A stretch of DNA of 32,781 nucleotides from Alphaproteobacteria bacterium (GCA_005884765.1 VAZV01000062.1:1-32781); one strand, 5' to 3'. Positions 15,737-23,667 are shown, counted from the stretch's first letter. Notes: generated from the sequence alone by a model not told the origin. Program-made: numbers and translations.

Positions 15737-15777
15737 GACGGCCTCAGTCCCACCCCCGACTAAGGCCGTCTTCTTTT
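15737..15777 (+). terminator. Strong intrinsic terminator; possible small RNA upstream
   Basis: GACGGCCTCAGTC (15737-15749) pairs with GACTAAGGCCGTC (15758-15770), 13 bp with one mismatch, loop CCACCCCC, then TTCTTTT. This is the best intrinsic terminator in the window, yet no plus-strand gene ends before it: the upstream genes run on the minus strand. The 15660-15736 segment contains a second pairing (ACCGG/CCGGT), so a short plus-strand RNA is possible. Confidence 0.6.
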
Positions 15778-15821
15778 ACAGCCGGGTTTTACAGCCGGGG
15801 CTCCATGGTCCTCGCGCCGGA

Positions 15822-16418
15822 ATGGACGTAGCTACGGCTATTGGAAGCAAGGCGCGCTATCCCGGCTTCGTTGAGCCGGCGCTCGCGACGTCCGTCGACA
15901 AGGTGCCGTCGGCTCGCGCTGGATTCATGAGATCAAGTTCGATGGCTACGGGGTTCAGGTGCATATCACCGACGGCGCAGTCACAATCTTCAGACGCCGG
16001 GGCAACGATTGGACAAAGCGCTTCGGAAAGATCGCGGCCGATGCCTTCGAGGTCAACGCCGATCGGCGATCATCGATGGTGAGGATGGTGAGGCCGTTGT
16101 CCCGGGAGCGAACGGCACCACCGACTTTCTGTCCTGCAAAACGAATTGAAGGCCGCGCTCGTCCCTTCGATTTTGCTCTGTCTCAACGGCTACGACTTGC
16201 GAAAGCTGACGTTGGCCGAGCGCAAGGCACAGCTCGAGTAACTTGTCGCCGAATACGGACGTGCAGTTCAGCGATAGTTTCGAGGTTGACGGCGGCGAAA
16301 TGGACGAGCATTCGTGTAAGGTCGGGCTTGAGGGCGTCGTCTCTAAGGTGCGTAACAGCCGTTATGTGTGTCCGGGCGTGACAATGATTGGGTGAAGAAA
16401 ACCTGTCAACCGCGCTGA
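15822..16418 (+). pseudogene. LigD-type ATP-dependent DNA ligase domain, heavily broken
   Basis: Joined across at least five frameshifts and one TAA, the plus strand reads KARYPGFVEPALATSVDKVP, SRWIHEIKFDGYGVQVHITD, VTIFRRRGNDWTKRFGKIAA, LQNELKAALVPSIL, LCLNGYDLRKLTLAERKAQL, VQFSDSFEVDGGEM, GLEGVVSKVRNSRYV and NDWVKKTC. This is the adenylation domain of LigD-like NHEJ ligases with the nucleotide-attachment KxDG lysine (IKFDG) still present. Polymerase and phosphoesterase domains are absent; small ligase-only relatives are known in Bradyrhizobium. Some segments are also shortened. It is non-functional. No ku gene is in the window. Confidence 0.85.
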
Positions 16419-16457
16419 TTTGCTGCCGGTTATCCATCCGGGCCTGCGCGGAGCTAT

Positions 16458-17864
16458 CTAAAATTTCAAGGTGGTTCGAATGCCCAATACCATCGCGTTG
16501 CGTAGGAGGCGACCAGGACTGGTACCGAGCGGATCCGTCGCGCCGCCGCCCGGATGCACGATGTACTGAAGGTTTGGTTGCACGGTCCATCCCCCGCGAA
16601 CCTCGTACTGATAGACGGCCGTGAAGAGACCCTCGAAACTCCTCTGCGGCCAGAAAGGACCCATCAGCGCGCGGAAATCGGCGTCGAGCGCCTGTGCGCG
16701 TCGTGACACATGGGCGTAGCCAGCCGCTATGCCCAACTTGTCGTTCGGTCGTGCTTCGCTCAGACCGATGAACTCGATCCCCGCATCAGTGTAGAGGTCT
16801 ATAAGGCTGCTATCCGTCGGGCTGGAGGAGACCCGACCAAAGACGCCAATGCCCCGGTCATCGCTTTTGGGAACGCGATAGAGTTTCTGCTCGAAAACAG
16901 CCCACAAGCCAAAATCACCGCTCAGCATCGCGGGCGTGCCGCTGCTCTCAGGGCTGGCGAGCGACATTCCATTCGAGGCAAAGCGCAAGTCGCTAAAAGG
17001 GCCGAAATTCCTCCAGCCACCCAGTTTGAAGCTGCCCGCGAGATTGGGATCGCCCTTTTTGTTGTTCCAGGAATATTGAATCTGCCCCAGCAGCAGCGGC
17101 GGATCATTCACGCGAAAATTGATGCCGTAGCGATCCCGCTGCTGCGGATCACCTGTCCCCGGTCCTGCTTGATTGCCGTCGAAGATCCCGCCAAGCACGG
17201 AGAGATTATCGCCGATGTTCACCAGCAGCCGCGCTCCGACCGCCGCAAGCGGTGGCGACGGCCCGCCGCTCGGCAAATCAACGGAGGTGATCGCCGGCCA
17301 GCCCATGGAAGCGTTGGTAAGTACGTCGGTGTATTTGGTGTTGAAGAATTCGGAATCGGCGGCAAGTTGACCAGCCTTTAGGGAAACGACGTTGCTACCC
17401 CATTTCTTTTCAAAATAAGCTTCGTAGAGCCGGGTCGTAGGCAAAGCCTCGATTCCACTGACTACGAAGAAGTTCTGAAGATCAGTTCGCGAAAGGCCAT
17501 CACCATGAATCTGAAACATGTTGGCATGAAATGTAAGCTGGTTAAGACCAGCGAGTTTTTGCAGATCTACATCAACGGCAAGGTTCAGACGACCCTCGTA
17601 TATCGTTCCTCGCTTGAGGCCGCCTGAGACATTACCCAACACCTCCCCGATATAGGTAGCTGCGAATTTCGCGCCATATTTGGCAAACGGGTTCGGCAGG
17701 ATTCCGAGCGTCTTCTCTTCGACCGTGCTCTCGCCGGTGTCCGGGTCGGCGGGTTTATCTTCGTCGGTCTTTTTGTCCTCCTGTGCCGAGGCGGCAAAGG
17801 GCAGCCATGCGAGCAGCAGAATCGCGAGGTAGTTTTTGGCCCTTCGACGCGGCGATTCAGACAT
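16458..17864 (-). CDS. Carbohydrate-selective porin, OprB family
   Basis: 468 residues. A Sec signal peptide (NYLAILLLAWLPFAASAQ) precedes an acidic linker (EDKKTDEDKPADPDTGES), then a beta-barrel of the OprB family (PF04966): LAVDVDLQKLAGLNQLTFHA, RLYEAYFEKKW, GQLAADSEFFNTKYTDVLTN. The hallmark end WTVQPNLQYIVHPGGG, with an aromatic last residue (TTLKF), fits outer-membrane insertion. The family passes sugars through the outer membrane. The ribosome site is weak, and the ATG at 17864 is chosen because the signal peptide starts there. It is divergent from the Nramp gene; I see no EcfG promoter in its own direction. Confidence 0.92.
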   Translation of the reverse strand: MSESPRRRAKNYLAILLLAWLPFAASAQEDKKTDEDKPADPDTGESTVEEKTLGILPNPFAKYGAKFAATYIGEVLGNVSGGLKRGTIYEGRLNLAVDVDLQKLAGLNQLTFHANMFQIHGDGLSRTDLQNFFVVSGIEALPTTRLYEAYFEKKWGSNVVSLKAGQLAADSEFFNTKYTDVLTNASMGWPAITSVDLPSGGPSPPLAAVGARLLVNIGDNLSVLGGIFDGNQAGPGTGDPQQRDRYGINFRVNDPPLLLGQIQYSWNNKKGDPNLAGSFKLGGWRNFGPFSDLRFASNGMSLASPESSGTPAMLSGDFGLWAVFEQKLYRVPKSDDRGIGVFGRVSSSPTDSSLIDLYTDAGIEFIGLSEARPNDKLGIAAGYAHVSRRAQALDADFRALMGPFWPQRSFEGLFTAVYQYEVRGGWTVQPNLQYIVHPGGGATDPLGTSPGRLLRNAMVLGIRTTLKF

Positions 17865-17901
17865 AAGCGATCATTGCCGATGGCCTCGGCGCACGCAAGG
17901 C

Positions 17902-17927
17902 GGAACCAGGCACCTGCCAACCGCGTT
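17902..17927 (+). promoter_or_regulatory. EcfG-type promoter of the Nramp-family gene
   Basis: GGAAC (17902-17906), 17-base spacer, CGTT (17924-17927), 75 bases before the GTG at 18002, in the porin/Nramp divergent intergenic region. Confidence 0.65.
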
Positions 17928-18001
17928 GTCAGAGTGCACGAGTGTTGCTCCCGCTCGCTCCCAGCAGTCGGGGCCACTCTATGTGTTAAGGACGGTAACC
18001 A

Positions 18002-19300
18002 GTGGCCGATGCAGCCGTCACCGCCAAGGCTCGGAAGCGGCCGTCTCGCGCGAAGAACTTCCTGAAGACATTGGGACCCGGCCTCATTACAGGCGCATCC
18101 GACGACGATCCCTCAGGGATAGGCACCTACAGTCAGGCAGGTGCCCAGCTTGGCTTTGGCATCGGCTGGACCATGCTGCTGAGCTATCCGCTTATGGCGG
18201 GCATCCAGGAAATCTCCGCACGGGTCGGACGTGTCACCGGGCATGGCATCGCGGGCAATGTATGCCGTCATTTCCCTGCGCCGTTCTTATGGATGCTGCT
18301 TGCCATTATGTGCATCGCCAATACGGTAAATATCGCCGCTGACCTCGGGGCAATGGCAGATGCCCTAAAGCTCCTGATCGGCGGCCCGGCCGCTATCTAT
18401 GTAGTTGCGTTCGGCGTTGTCTCCGTGGCAGCTCAGATCTGGTTTGACTACAAGCGGTACGTTGCCGTTCTCAGGTGGCTTACACTTTCACTGCTCGCGT
18501 ATGTCGCGGCCCTGCTCATTGTGAACGTCCCGTGGGGCGAAGCGTTGCGGGGGATCGTTGTGCCCACCATCAAGTGGAACGGGGCTTTTCTCACGACGCT
18601 CGTGGCCATTCTCGGCACGACCATCTCGCCATATCTGTTCATCTGGCAATCGTCGCAGGAAGCCGAGGAGCAGCGCATCGACAAGAACAAGAAGCCATTG
18701 AAACGTGACGGCGCCGATGCGCCCGAAGAGTTTCAGCGCATTCGCCTCGATACCTTTATCGGCATGGGATTCTCCAATCTCATCGCCCTTTGCATCATCA
18801 TCACGACCGCAGCCACGCTTCACTCCAAGGGCGTAACGGATGTGCAAAGCTCAGCGCAAGCGGCCGAAGCCTTAAAGCCGCTTGCCGGTCCGCTGGCCGA
18901 ACTGATCTTTGCGCTTGGCATTGTCGGTACTGGCCTTCTCGCTATTCCTGTACTGGCCGGATCGAGCGCCTATGCCGTCGCTGAAGGACGAAAATGCCCC
19001 GTCGGACTCGGCCGGAAGCCGAAGCAAGCCGTTGCTTTTTACACGGTGCTCGCAATTTCCGGATTGCTCGGCATCGCGCTCAATTTCATCGGTATCGACC
19101 CGATCAAGGCACTCTACTGGAGCGCCGTTCTTAATGGCGTGCTGGCCGCCCCTGTCATGGTCGCCCTCATGGTGCTGGTCCGCCGCCCAAAGGTAATGGG
19201 AAAACTGGTCGTGAACGGCTGGCTCTATTGGCTGGGTTGGGCTTCCACCGCGGCGATGGCGTCTTGCATTGTCGGAATGGCCGCCGGCATTTTCATCTGA
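18002..19300 (+). CDS. Nramp-family transporter with altered metal site
   Basis: 432 residues, about eleven membrane segments, PF01566. GTG start after AAGGAC. The family topology is clear (LGPGLITGASDDDPSG in TM1, AILGTTISPYLFIWQ in TM6, a long charged loop EEQRIDKNKKPLKRDGADAP after TM6). Canonical Nramp/MntH proteins use DPGN in TM1 and a Met-Pro-His region in TM6 to bind Mn2+ or Fe2+. Here these are DPSG (36-39) and Ser209-Pro210-Tyr211, so the metal-selecting Asn, Met and His are all replaced. Related proteins with a changed TM6 Met include magnesium-type transporters, so Mn/Fe should not be assumed. The EcfG promoter suggests stress induction. Confidence 0.88.
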   Translation: MADAAVTAKARKRPSRAKNFLKTLGPGLITGASDDDPSGIGTYSQAGAQLGFGIGWTMLLSYPLMAGIQEISARVGRVTGHGIAGNVCRHFPAPFLWMLLAIMCIANTVNIAADLGAMADALKLLIGGPAAIYVVAFGVVSVAAQIWFDYKRYVAVLRWLTLSLLAYVAALLIVNVPWGEALRGIVVPTIKWNGAFLTTLVAILGTTISPYLFIWQSSQEAEEQRIDKNKKPLKRDGADAPEEFQRIRLDTFIGMGFSNLIALCIIITTAATLHSKGVTDVQSSAQAAEALKPLAGPLAELIFALGIVGTGLLAIPVLAGSSAYAVAEGRKCPVGLGRKPKQAVAFYTVLAISGLLGIALNFIGIDPIKALYWSAVLNGVLAAPVMVALMVLVRRPKVMGKLVVNGWLYWLGWASTAAMASCIVGMAAGIFI

Positions 19301-19381
19301 CCAGGTTTTTGGCAGTCCGTTGTCGGCCGGTCATACTGACGCACCTACAGGGACATCTCCTGGCCTGTTCTAAGCGATTGT

Positions 19382-20482
19382 TCAGTCCTGGGGTGCGCCT
19401 ACCGTGTCCGCCATTGTCGCGCCACGCTCACCCATCGGCTTACTCGCCCCGGTCGTGCTATCGCATGCCGTCTGATGCTCCATTTCCGCGTCGACCTCCG
19501 CTCCGATCAGGATCACGATCGCGGAAATCCAGAGCCAGGTCATAAAGCCGATGACCGCGCCGAGCGAGCCGTAGGTCTCGTTGTAGTTCCCGAAACTAGC
19601 CGTGTACCATGAGAACAAAGCCGACGCGGCGAGCCACAGGATCGCTGCGACCGCGCTTCCCCATGTAATCCAGCGCCAACGCGCGGTTCGGCGGCTTGGA
19701 CCGTAACGATAGATCAACGCCAGAGCGAGCATCAGCAGCACCAACAGTGCCGGCCATCGCCCGACACGAAGCAGCAAATCGGCCGCCCCGGAGAGGCCCA
19801 CATAGTTCAAGGCGAGCGGCAATACGACGACCGCACCGAGGGCGGTGAGCGCGAAAAGGACTGCACCCAGCGTATAGGACAGAGAGATGACGTTGAGCCG
19901 AATGAAGCCGCGCTTTTCCTTCTCCACGTAAACAATATTCAACGTGTCGAACAGTGATTTCATTGCAGCATTCGCGCTCCACAGCGAAACGGCGAGACCG
20001 ATCAAGAAAGCCAGGCCGAGCGTCTGTCCCCCTTTCGACGCGACGCGCGTGAGCTGGTTTCGCGCAACCTCGATCGCGCCTCCCGGAAGGAAGCCCGAGA
20101 GTGTGTCCAGGTGGGATGTGATCTCGGCCGGGTCGGCAAACAGGCCGTAGATGGCAACCAGTGCGGCAAGAGCTGGAAAGATCGCCAGCAAAATGTAGAA
20201 GGTCATGCCAGCCGCCAGGGCAACCACCCGATGATCGGAAATATTCTGGTGAACGCGAAGCAGGATGTCCTTCCAGCCTCTCACGGGGATATCGGAAGGC
20301 GCATCGGCCGATCGCCCGCGCTCCGGCTCGAGTGGAATGTCACTCGTCCTTGGAGCAGGGTCTCCAGATAAAACCCCGACGCGGTATCCAACGGCAAAAA
20401 GCAAAAACGATAGTGCGATCGCCCAGAGTTTGGATTGTGGGCCGAGGGAGAAGGTGTTCTTCAACGTGTCTGAAACAGGCAT
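19382..20482 (-). CDS. YihY/BrkB family inner-membrane protein
   Basis: 366 residues. One N-terminal membrane helix (LWAIALSFLLFAVGYRVG) and a polar linker precede the YihY/BrkB domain (PF03631). The domain begins WKDILLRVHQNISDHRVVAL, AAGMTFYILLAIFPALAALV, includes SLWSANAAMKSLFDTLNIVY and LLVLLMLALALIYRYGPSRR, and ends with YGSLGAVIGFMTWLWISAIV, ILIGAEVDAEMEHQT. The extra N-terminal helix is not universal. Function is unproven; despite old annotations it is not RNase BN. It lies 33 bases after the holin-like gene in the same direction and shares its EcfG promoter. Confidence 0.9.
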   Translation of the reverse strand: MPVSDTLKNTFSLGPQSKLWAIALSFLLFAVGYRVGVLSGDPAPRTSDIPLEPERGRSADAPSDIPVRGWKDILLRVHQNISDHRVVALAAGMTFYILLAIFPALAALVAIYGLFADPAEITSHLDTLSGFLPGGAIEVARNQLTRVASKGGQTLGLAFLIGLAVSLWSANAAMKSLFDTLNIVYVEKEKRGFIRLNVISLSYTLGAVLFALTALGAVVVLPLALNYVGLSGAADLLLRVGRWPALLVLLMLALALIYRYGPSRRTARWRWITWGSAVAAILWLAASALFSWYTASFGNYNETYGSLGAVIGFMTWLWISAIVILIGAEVDAEMEHQTACDSTTGASKPMGERGATMADTVGAPQD

Positions 20483-20515
20483 TGGGGGCGCTCGATCGTG
20501 TGGCGCGGCATACCT

Positions 20516-21010
20516 TCACCTCGCATCCGGATCGATCGCGCGCGACCGCAATGGGCGCGATGCGACAATCCACCCAATAGCGACCAGCGCCGCCGCGGCC
20601 ACCAGCATCCCTGTAACGGGGTCCTTGGCGAGCCTACCGGCGTTGCGGCCGTTCGTGAGAAGATGCATAGCCGTCGGTAGTGCAAGAGATCGCTTGAGAC
20701 CTTCAATCTGCCGATCGGGTCGTGGCAACGGTGGTATTCGGCGCTTCAACAACGACTGTCCCACTAGCACGGCGGCGACGCCAACGATAAGAAAAAAGCC
20801 GCCCACACTTGCGAGCGCCATGTTGGCGCCATAGCGCGTTTCAATGAAGTCAAACACGGCGGCGACGCCGAATCCCAGGGCCACGAGGACCAGCAGCGCG
20901 CCGATAACGAGGATGACCACTGCGACGGTATACTGCGTCGCGATATTGCGAGCCCATTCCCGCAAATCAGCGACATAGGAGCGCACTATCTTCCAGCCAG
21001 TGGCGGTCAT
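20516..21010 (-). CDS. Holin-like membrane protein
   Basis: 164 residues from the ATG at 21010, behind AGGTGG; a longer frame to 21082 would contain the promoter. Two adjacent membrane helices near the start (YTVAVVILVIGALLVLVALG, MALASVGGFFLIVGVAAVLV) and one near the end (GMLVAAAALVAIGWIVAS) flank a basic middle. The layout resembles the DUF1469 / putative holin-superfamily proteins found in stress operons, not a phage lysis holin. It is the first gene of a two-gene unit with the BrkB-family gene. Confidence 0.75.
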   Translation of the reverse strand: MTATGWKIVRSYVADLREWARNIATQYTVAVVILVIGALLVLVALGFGVAAVFDFIETRYGANMALASVGGFFLIVGVAAVLVGQSLLKRRIPPLPRPDRQIEGLKRSLALPTAMHLLTNGRNAGRLAKDPVTGMLVAAAALVAIGWIVASRPLRSRAIDPDAR

Positions 21011-21040
21011 CAAAAAAATCCACCTAAGAAGCCTTCGTTC

Positions 21041-21065
21041 AACCCGAAAGAAGGTGCCGCGTTCC
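21041..21065 (-). promoter_or_regulatory. EcfG-type promoter of the holin-like/BrkB operon
   Basis: Minus strand GGAAC (21065-21061), 16-base spacer, GGTT (21044-21041), 31 bases before the ATG at 21010. The -10 differs from CGTT at its first base. Confidence 0.65.
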
Positions 21066-21106
21066 AACCCCTGGAGCGGCACTGGATCCGCACTCAGGAA
21101 GTTCGG

Positions 21107-21290
21107 CCAACCCCTCGCAAGGAAGCTTGCGGTTGTTCACCTTGATCCCATCCGCTGAGTGTCCGGCGCGATACGGCCAATCTTGGCGCTTCGACACAAG
21201 CCCCTCTAGCCCCATGTCGCAGGCGGCGCGGAATATCTCGCCTTCCTCAAACTGCGCAACGAAAATGCCATCCTGCTGGCGGGCATTTTC
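21107..21290 (-). pseudogene. ATP-dependent DNA ligase C-terminal scrap
   Basis: The minus strand reads DGIFVAQFEEGEIFRAACDM, GLEGLVSKRQDWPYRAGHSA, DGIKVNNRKLP. These are ligase adenylation motifs (GLEGLVSKR and the KVNNRK motif with its lysines). The sequence differs from the 15.8-kb relic (GLEGVVSKVRNSRY), so it comes from a different ligase gene. There is no start and no N-terminal domain. The fragment lies between the divergent holin-like/BrkB operon and the 26-residue peptide gene. The hairpin CGAAAATGCC/GGCATTTTCG (21260-21291) falls within its upstream end. Confidence 0.75.
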
Positions 21291-21361
21291 GCGCGAGCAA
21301 GGTATTTGGCATGCGCAACGTGCCCTGGCCGGCGCCGCCCGATATGCCGCGCTTGATGCAA

Positions 21362-21386
21362 GGAACGCTGCACCGTTTCGGTCGTT
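21362..21386 (+). promoter_or_regulatory. EcfG-type promoter of the 26-residue peptide
   Basis: GGAAC (21362-21366), 16-base spacer, CGTT (21383-21386), 31 bases before the ATG at 21417. Confidence 0.7.
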
Positions 21387-21416
21387 ACCTTAAATTCGCA
21401 GTGAGGAGAGCCCGCG

Positions 21417-21497
21417 ATGGGAAGAGGACTTCTGCTTTGGCTATTGGGCGTGCCGATTCCGGTAATCATCTTGTTGTGGCTCTTCTTTGGTCACTGA
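21417..21497 (+). CDS. 26-residue membrane micropeptide
   Basis: ATG at 21417 with an AGGAG site eight bases upstream. The peptide MGRGLLLWLLGVPIPVIILL followed by WLFFGH is a single hydrophobic helix with a short basic N-terminus, so it should insert with its C-terminus outside. Similar tiny proteins are widespread in Rhizobiales, often unannotated because of size. Its own perfectly spaced EcfG promoter and ribosome site argue strongly that it is made. Function is unknown; the expected place of action is the inner membrane. Confidence 0.75.
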   Translation: MGRGLLLWLLGVPIPVIILLWLFFGH

Positions 21498-21685
21498 CAC
21501 CCGCTCGCGCTGACAATCGCACTGCACCAGATATTCGCTGCCGCGAGTATGTCCTCTGAGTGAGCACTCCGGACTAACGGACCCCCTTCAGAGATACTCG
21601 CAGCGCCGCAACAAAAAGGATTTGGCGCTTCCTGGTGGTCGTGCAGCGGCACCGGAGGCCGCACTAGAGAACAAGCCTGGAGACG

Positions 21686-21710
21686 GGAACCGCAAACCGT
21701 TTGTCCTGTT
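21686..21710 (+). promoter_or_regulatory. EcfG-type promoter of the PRC-barrel gene
   Basis: GGAAC (21686-21690), 16-base spacer, TGTT (21707-21710), 33 bases before the ATG at 21743. It rules out the upstream in-frame ATG at 21701. Confidence 0.6.
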
Positions 21711-21742
21711 TAGTTGAGACACAATCTTCCAAGGAGATCAAA

Positions 21743-22132
21743 ATGAAGAAGCTCACTGCAGGACTTGCGCTCGCCGCCGCATTGACTACCAGCGCCTACG
21801 CGGCCACCACCATGTCGGCTGCTCCAACTGAAAGCTGGACCGTCACCAATTACTACAAACAAGCGGTGTACGATCCGAAAGAGAGCAAGATCGGCGATGT
21901 CGACGACGTGCTGGTCGATAAGTCCGGAAAGGTAACCGGCCTTGTGGTCGGCGTCGGTGGCTTCCTCGGCGCTGGGGAGAAGGACGTCATCGTTCCCTTT
22001 ACCGCCGTGAAGACGTCGAAGAAAAACGACAAGTGGTGGCTTACACTCGATCAAACTAAGGATGATCTGAAAAACGCGCCCGGCTTCAAATACGATAAGG
22101 CCAGCACGACTTGGGTGCCGGAGAAAAAGTAG
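21743..22132 (+). CDS. Secreted PRC-barrel domain protein
   Basis: 129 residues with AAGGAG before the ATG. A Sec signal peptide occupies residues 1-20 (MKKLTAGLALAAALTTSAYA). The PRC-barrel (PF05239) follows: YKQAVYDPKESKIGDVDDVL, VDKSGKVTGLVVGVGGFLGA, GEKDVIVPFTAV. The tail is lysine-rich (TTWVPEKK). PRC-barrel proteins of this exported kind are regular members of alphaproteobacterial general-stress regulons; their molecular role is unclear. It is a single-gene unit with its own EcfG promoter and a candidate terminator downstream. Confidence 0.9.
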   Translation: MKKLTAGLALAAALTTSAYAATTMSAAPTESWTVTNYYKQAVYDPKESKIGDVDDVLVDKSGKVTGLVVGVGGFLGAGEKDVIVPFTAVKTSKKNDKWWLTLDQTKDDLKNAPGFKYDKASTTWVPEKK

Positions 22133-22162
22133 AAGAATACGGTCTCGTTAGTATCATTCCTA

Positions 22163-22201
22163 AAAGGCTTCGGCGTTCCTTCGGGGAGCATTGAAGCCTT
22201 T
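22163..22201 (+). terminator. Hairpin after the PRC-barrel gene
   Basis: AAAGGCTTC (22163-22171) and GAAGCCTTT (22193-22201) are perfect 9-bp arms around a 21-base loop that can pair further (CGTTCC/GGGGAG region). No T-run follows. It lies 31 bases after the stop. Confidence 0.4.
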
Positions 22202-22512
22202 CCATTTGCTCGGCAGAAAGAAAACGTCTCACCCATAGCCGTCGAGGTCAAGTCCCGGCGGCGCCGTTATCGGATAACAAGCGGTGACGCCCAGGAGAAC
22301 ATTTGCGCCCGGCAGTGAAGACGCAGACAACACGGTCCGGAAGCGGTCTGATTTGTTGCTCTTTTCGAAGACTTAAGTTGAGGCAGCTGCGTTCGCTTAT
22401 TGCAGTCCCTCTCACAATCGCTATGTCGGAAATCATCTGCTCGGATCGCTCCGATCGCCTCGTCGTGGCTGAAAAGCCAAATTGGAATCGCATGGGAAAT
22501 ACGAACGAACAG
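22202..22512. other. Intergenic stretch, no gene recognised
   Basis: Frames on both strands are open for up to 80 codons, but they lack ribosome sites and family resemblance. Confidence 0.4.
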
Positions 22513-22692
22513 TCAGTTCGCTACTGCTGCTGTTGTTTGTAGCGTTGGGTGATTTCCGCATTCCGATCGGAGGATTCCTGCATTGGGCTCGATCCAGAGC
22601 TGCAATGGGATCCTCGTTTCGTTTTCGATTGAAGGTTTCGCCGCCATCGCACTGAGCGATGCAGCGGCGGGAATTAGCAGCAGCTTCTTCAT
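22513..22692 (-). CDS. Small exported hypothetical protein
   Basis: GAGGAACC precedes the ATG at 22692. A short signal peptide MKKLLLIPAAASLSAMA is followed by KPSIENETRIPLQLWIEP, NAGILRSECGNHPTLQ. The mature part begins like an exported small protein, but the last 20 residues are of poor quality, so a frameshift is possible. It runs antiparallel to the membrane-protein remnant that begins at 22751. Function is unknown. Confidence 0.45.
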   Translation of the reverse strand: MKKLLLIPAAASLSAMAAKPSIENETRIPLQLWIEPNAGILRSECGNHPTLQTTAAVAN

Positions 22693-22750
22693 TTGGTTCC
22701 TCTTCGCCGCACTCCGACGGCCGCAAATCGTGGACCTCGGTTCGGAACGG

Positions 22751-23097
22751 GCCGAGGCTGGACGGATCCTCATGACCTCTGCTAGCGATAGCGGCGTAAG
22801 CGGCGATGACAGGACTTATCTCGTCCAACAGGTAGCCGCCACCACAGCGCTCTCTCCGGGTGAGGCGGAACGACCGGTCGATGCCGTGATCGCGGATTCG
22901 AAATTGACTATCAATCGATCGCGTCACATTACGGTCATCGTGGCTTTCTCGCTCGCGGCTGCCACGCTGCTCGGTAACCGTGACCGCCTGGGCGGCTGCC
23001 GTCGTCGGCGGCAGGCGCCGCGACGGTGGTTCGGAGTGGATGCAGCATCCGAGCTGGCTCGCGCGAAGGCGAAGCTTGGTTCCATAGGCCAAGGCTC
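22751..23097 (+). pseudogene. C-terminal remnant of a rhizobial integral membrane protein
   Basis: AEAGRILMTSASDSGVSGDD, RTYLVQQVAATTALSPGEAE, RPVDAVIADSKLTINRSRH, then ITVIVAFSLAAATLLGN. After a frameshift VTAWAAAVVGGRRRDGG and SWLARRRSLVP follow, to the TAG at 23097. This matches the end of a multi-helix membrane protein common in Bradyrhizobium, with a cytoplasmic SADDRTYLAQ...EAEKRV region and a last membrane helix. The N-terminal helices are missing. It is non-functional. Confidence 0.65.
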
Positions 23098-23178
23098 GGA
23101 AACGAGTGGCTAACTAGTAAAGCCCGGAGCGCCGTGCAAGGCAGCCTTGAGGCCATCTAAGACGAAGCAGCGACCTTA

Positions 23179-23667
23179 TCACGCAGCTTCCGCGTTGACT
23201 GCGGAGACCGCGATCTTGCTCAGTGTGTCGTCCGTCTTCTTTTCTTCGGCGAGGGTTTGATCCAACAGCTTCATGGCCTCGTTCATGCTGAGCTTTTCGG
23301 CCCAGGACTTAAGCGTGCCATAACGCGAGATTTCGTAATGCTCGACGGCCTGTGCGGCGGCAATCAAACCGGCATCAAGCGCCGGTGCGTCCTGGTACTC
23401 GTCCATGATCTCCTTCCCCTCGTCGATAATGCCCTCGATCGCCTCGCATTTCTTGCCGCGAGCGGGCTTGCCGAGAAGATCGAATACCTTTTCGAGACGC
23501 TCGATGTGCTCTTCGGTCTCGTCGTGGTGCTTCTCGAACGCATTTCGAAGCTGATCGGAGCTGGCGGCTTTCGCCATTTTGGGAAGGGCTTTGTAGATTT
23601 GCTTTTCCGCGTAGTAGATGTCTTTGAGCGTGTCGAGGAAAAGGGCGCTGAGGTCTTTTTCGGACAT
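23179..23667 (-). CDS. DUF892 ferritin-like protein (YciE/YciF type)
   Basis: 162 residues with GGAGAA before the ATG. It is an all-helical PF05974 protein: LSALFLDTLKDIYYAEKQIY, ALPKMAKAASSDQLRNAFEK, HHDETEEHIERLEKVFDLLG, AQAVEHYEISRYGTLKSWAE, LDQTLAEEKKTDDTLSKIA. The glutamates and histidines on the helices (YAEKQIY, HHDETEEH, EHYEISRYG, LAEEKKTD) are those expected to bind a di-metal centre in the ferritin-like fold. The family is stress-induced in enterobacteria and alphaproteobacteria. It is divergent from the DUF6496 gene, and an imperfect EcfG box lies upstream. Confidence 0.92.
   Translation of the reverse strand: MSEKDLSALFLDTLKDIYYAEKQIYKALPKMAKAASSDQLRNAFEKHHDETEEHIERLEKVFDLLGKPARGKKCEAIEGIIDEGKEIMDEYQDAPALDAGLIAAAQAVEHYEISRYGTLKSWAEKLSMNEAMKLLDQTLAEEKKTDDTLSKIAVSAVNAEAA

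Noticed and set aside
22433..23092. 219-codon minus-strand frame
   Set aside because: Arginine/serine-rich shadow; the plus strand in the same place encodes a recognisable membrane-protein remnant.
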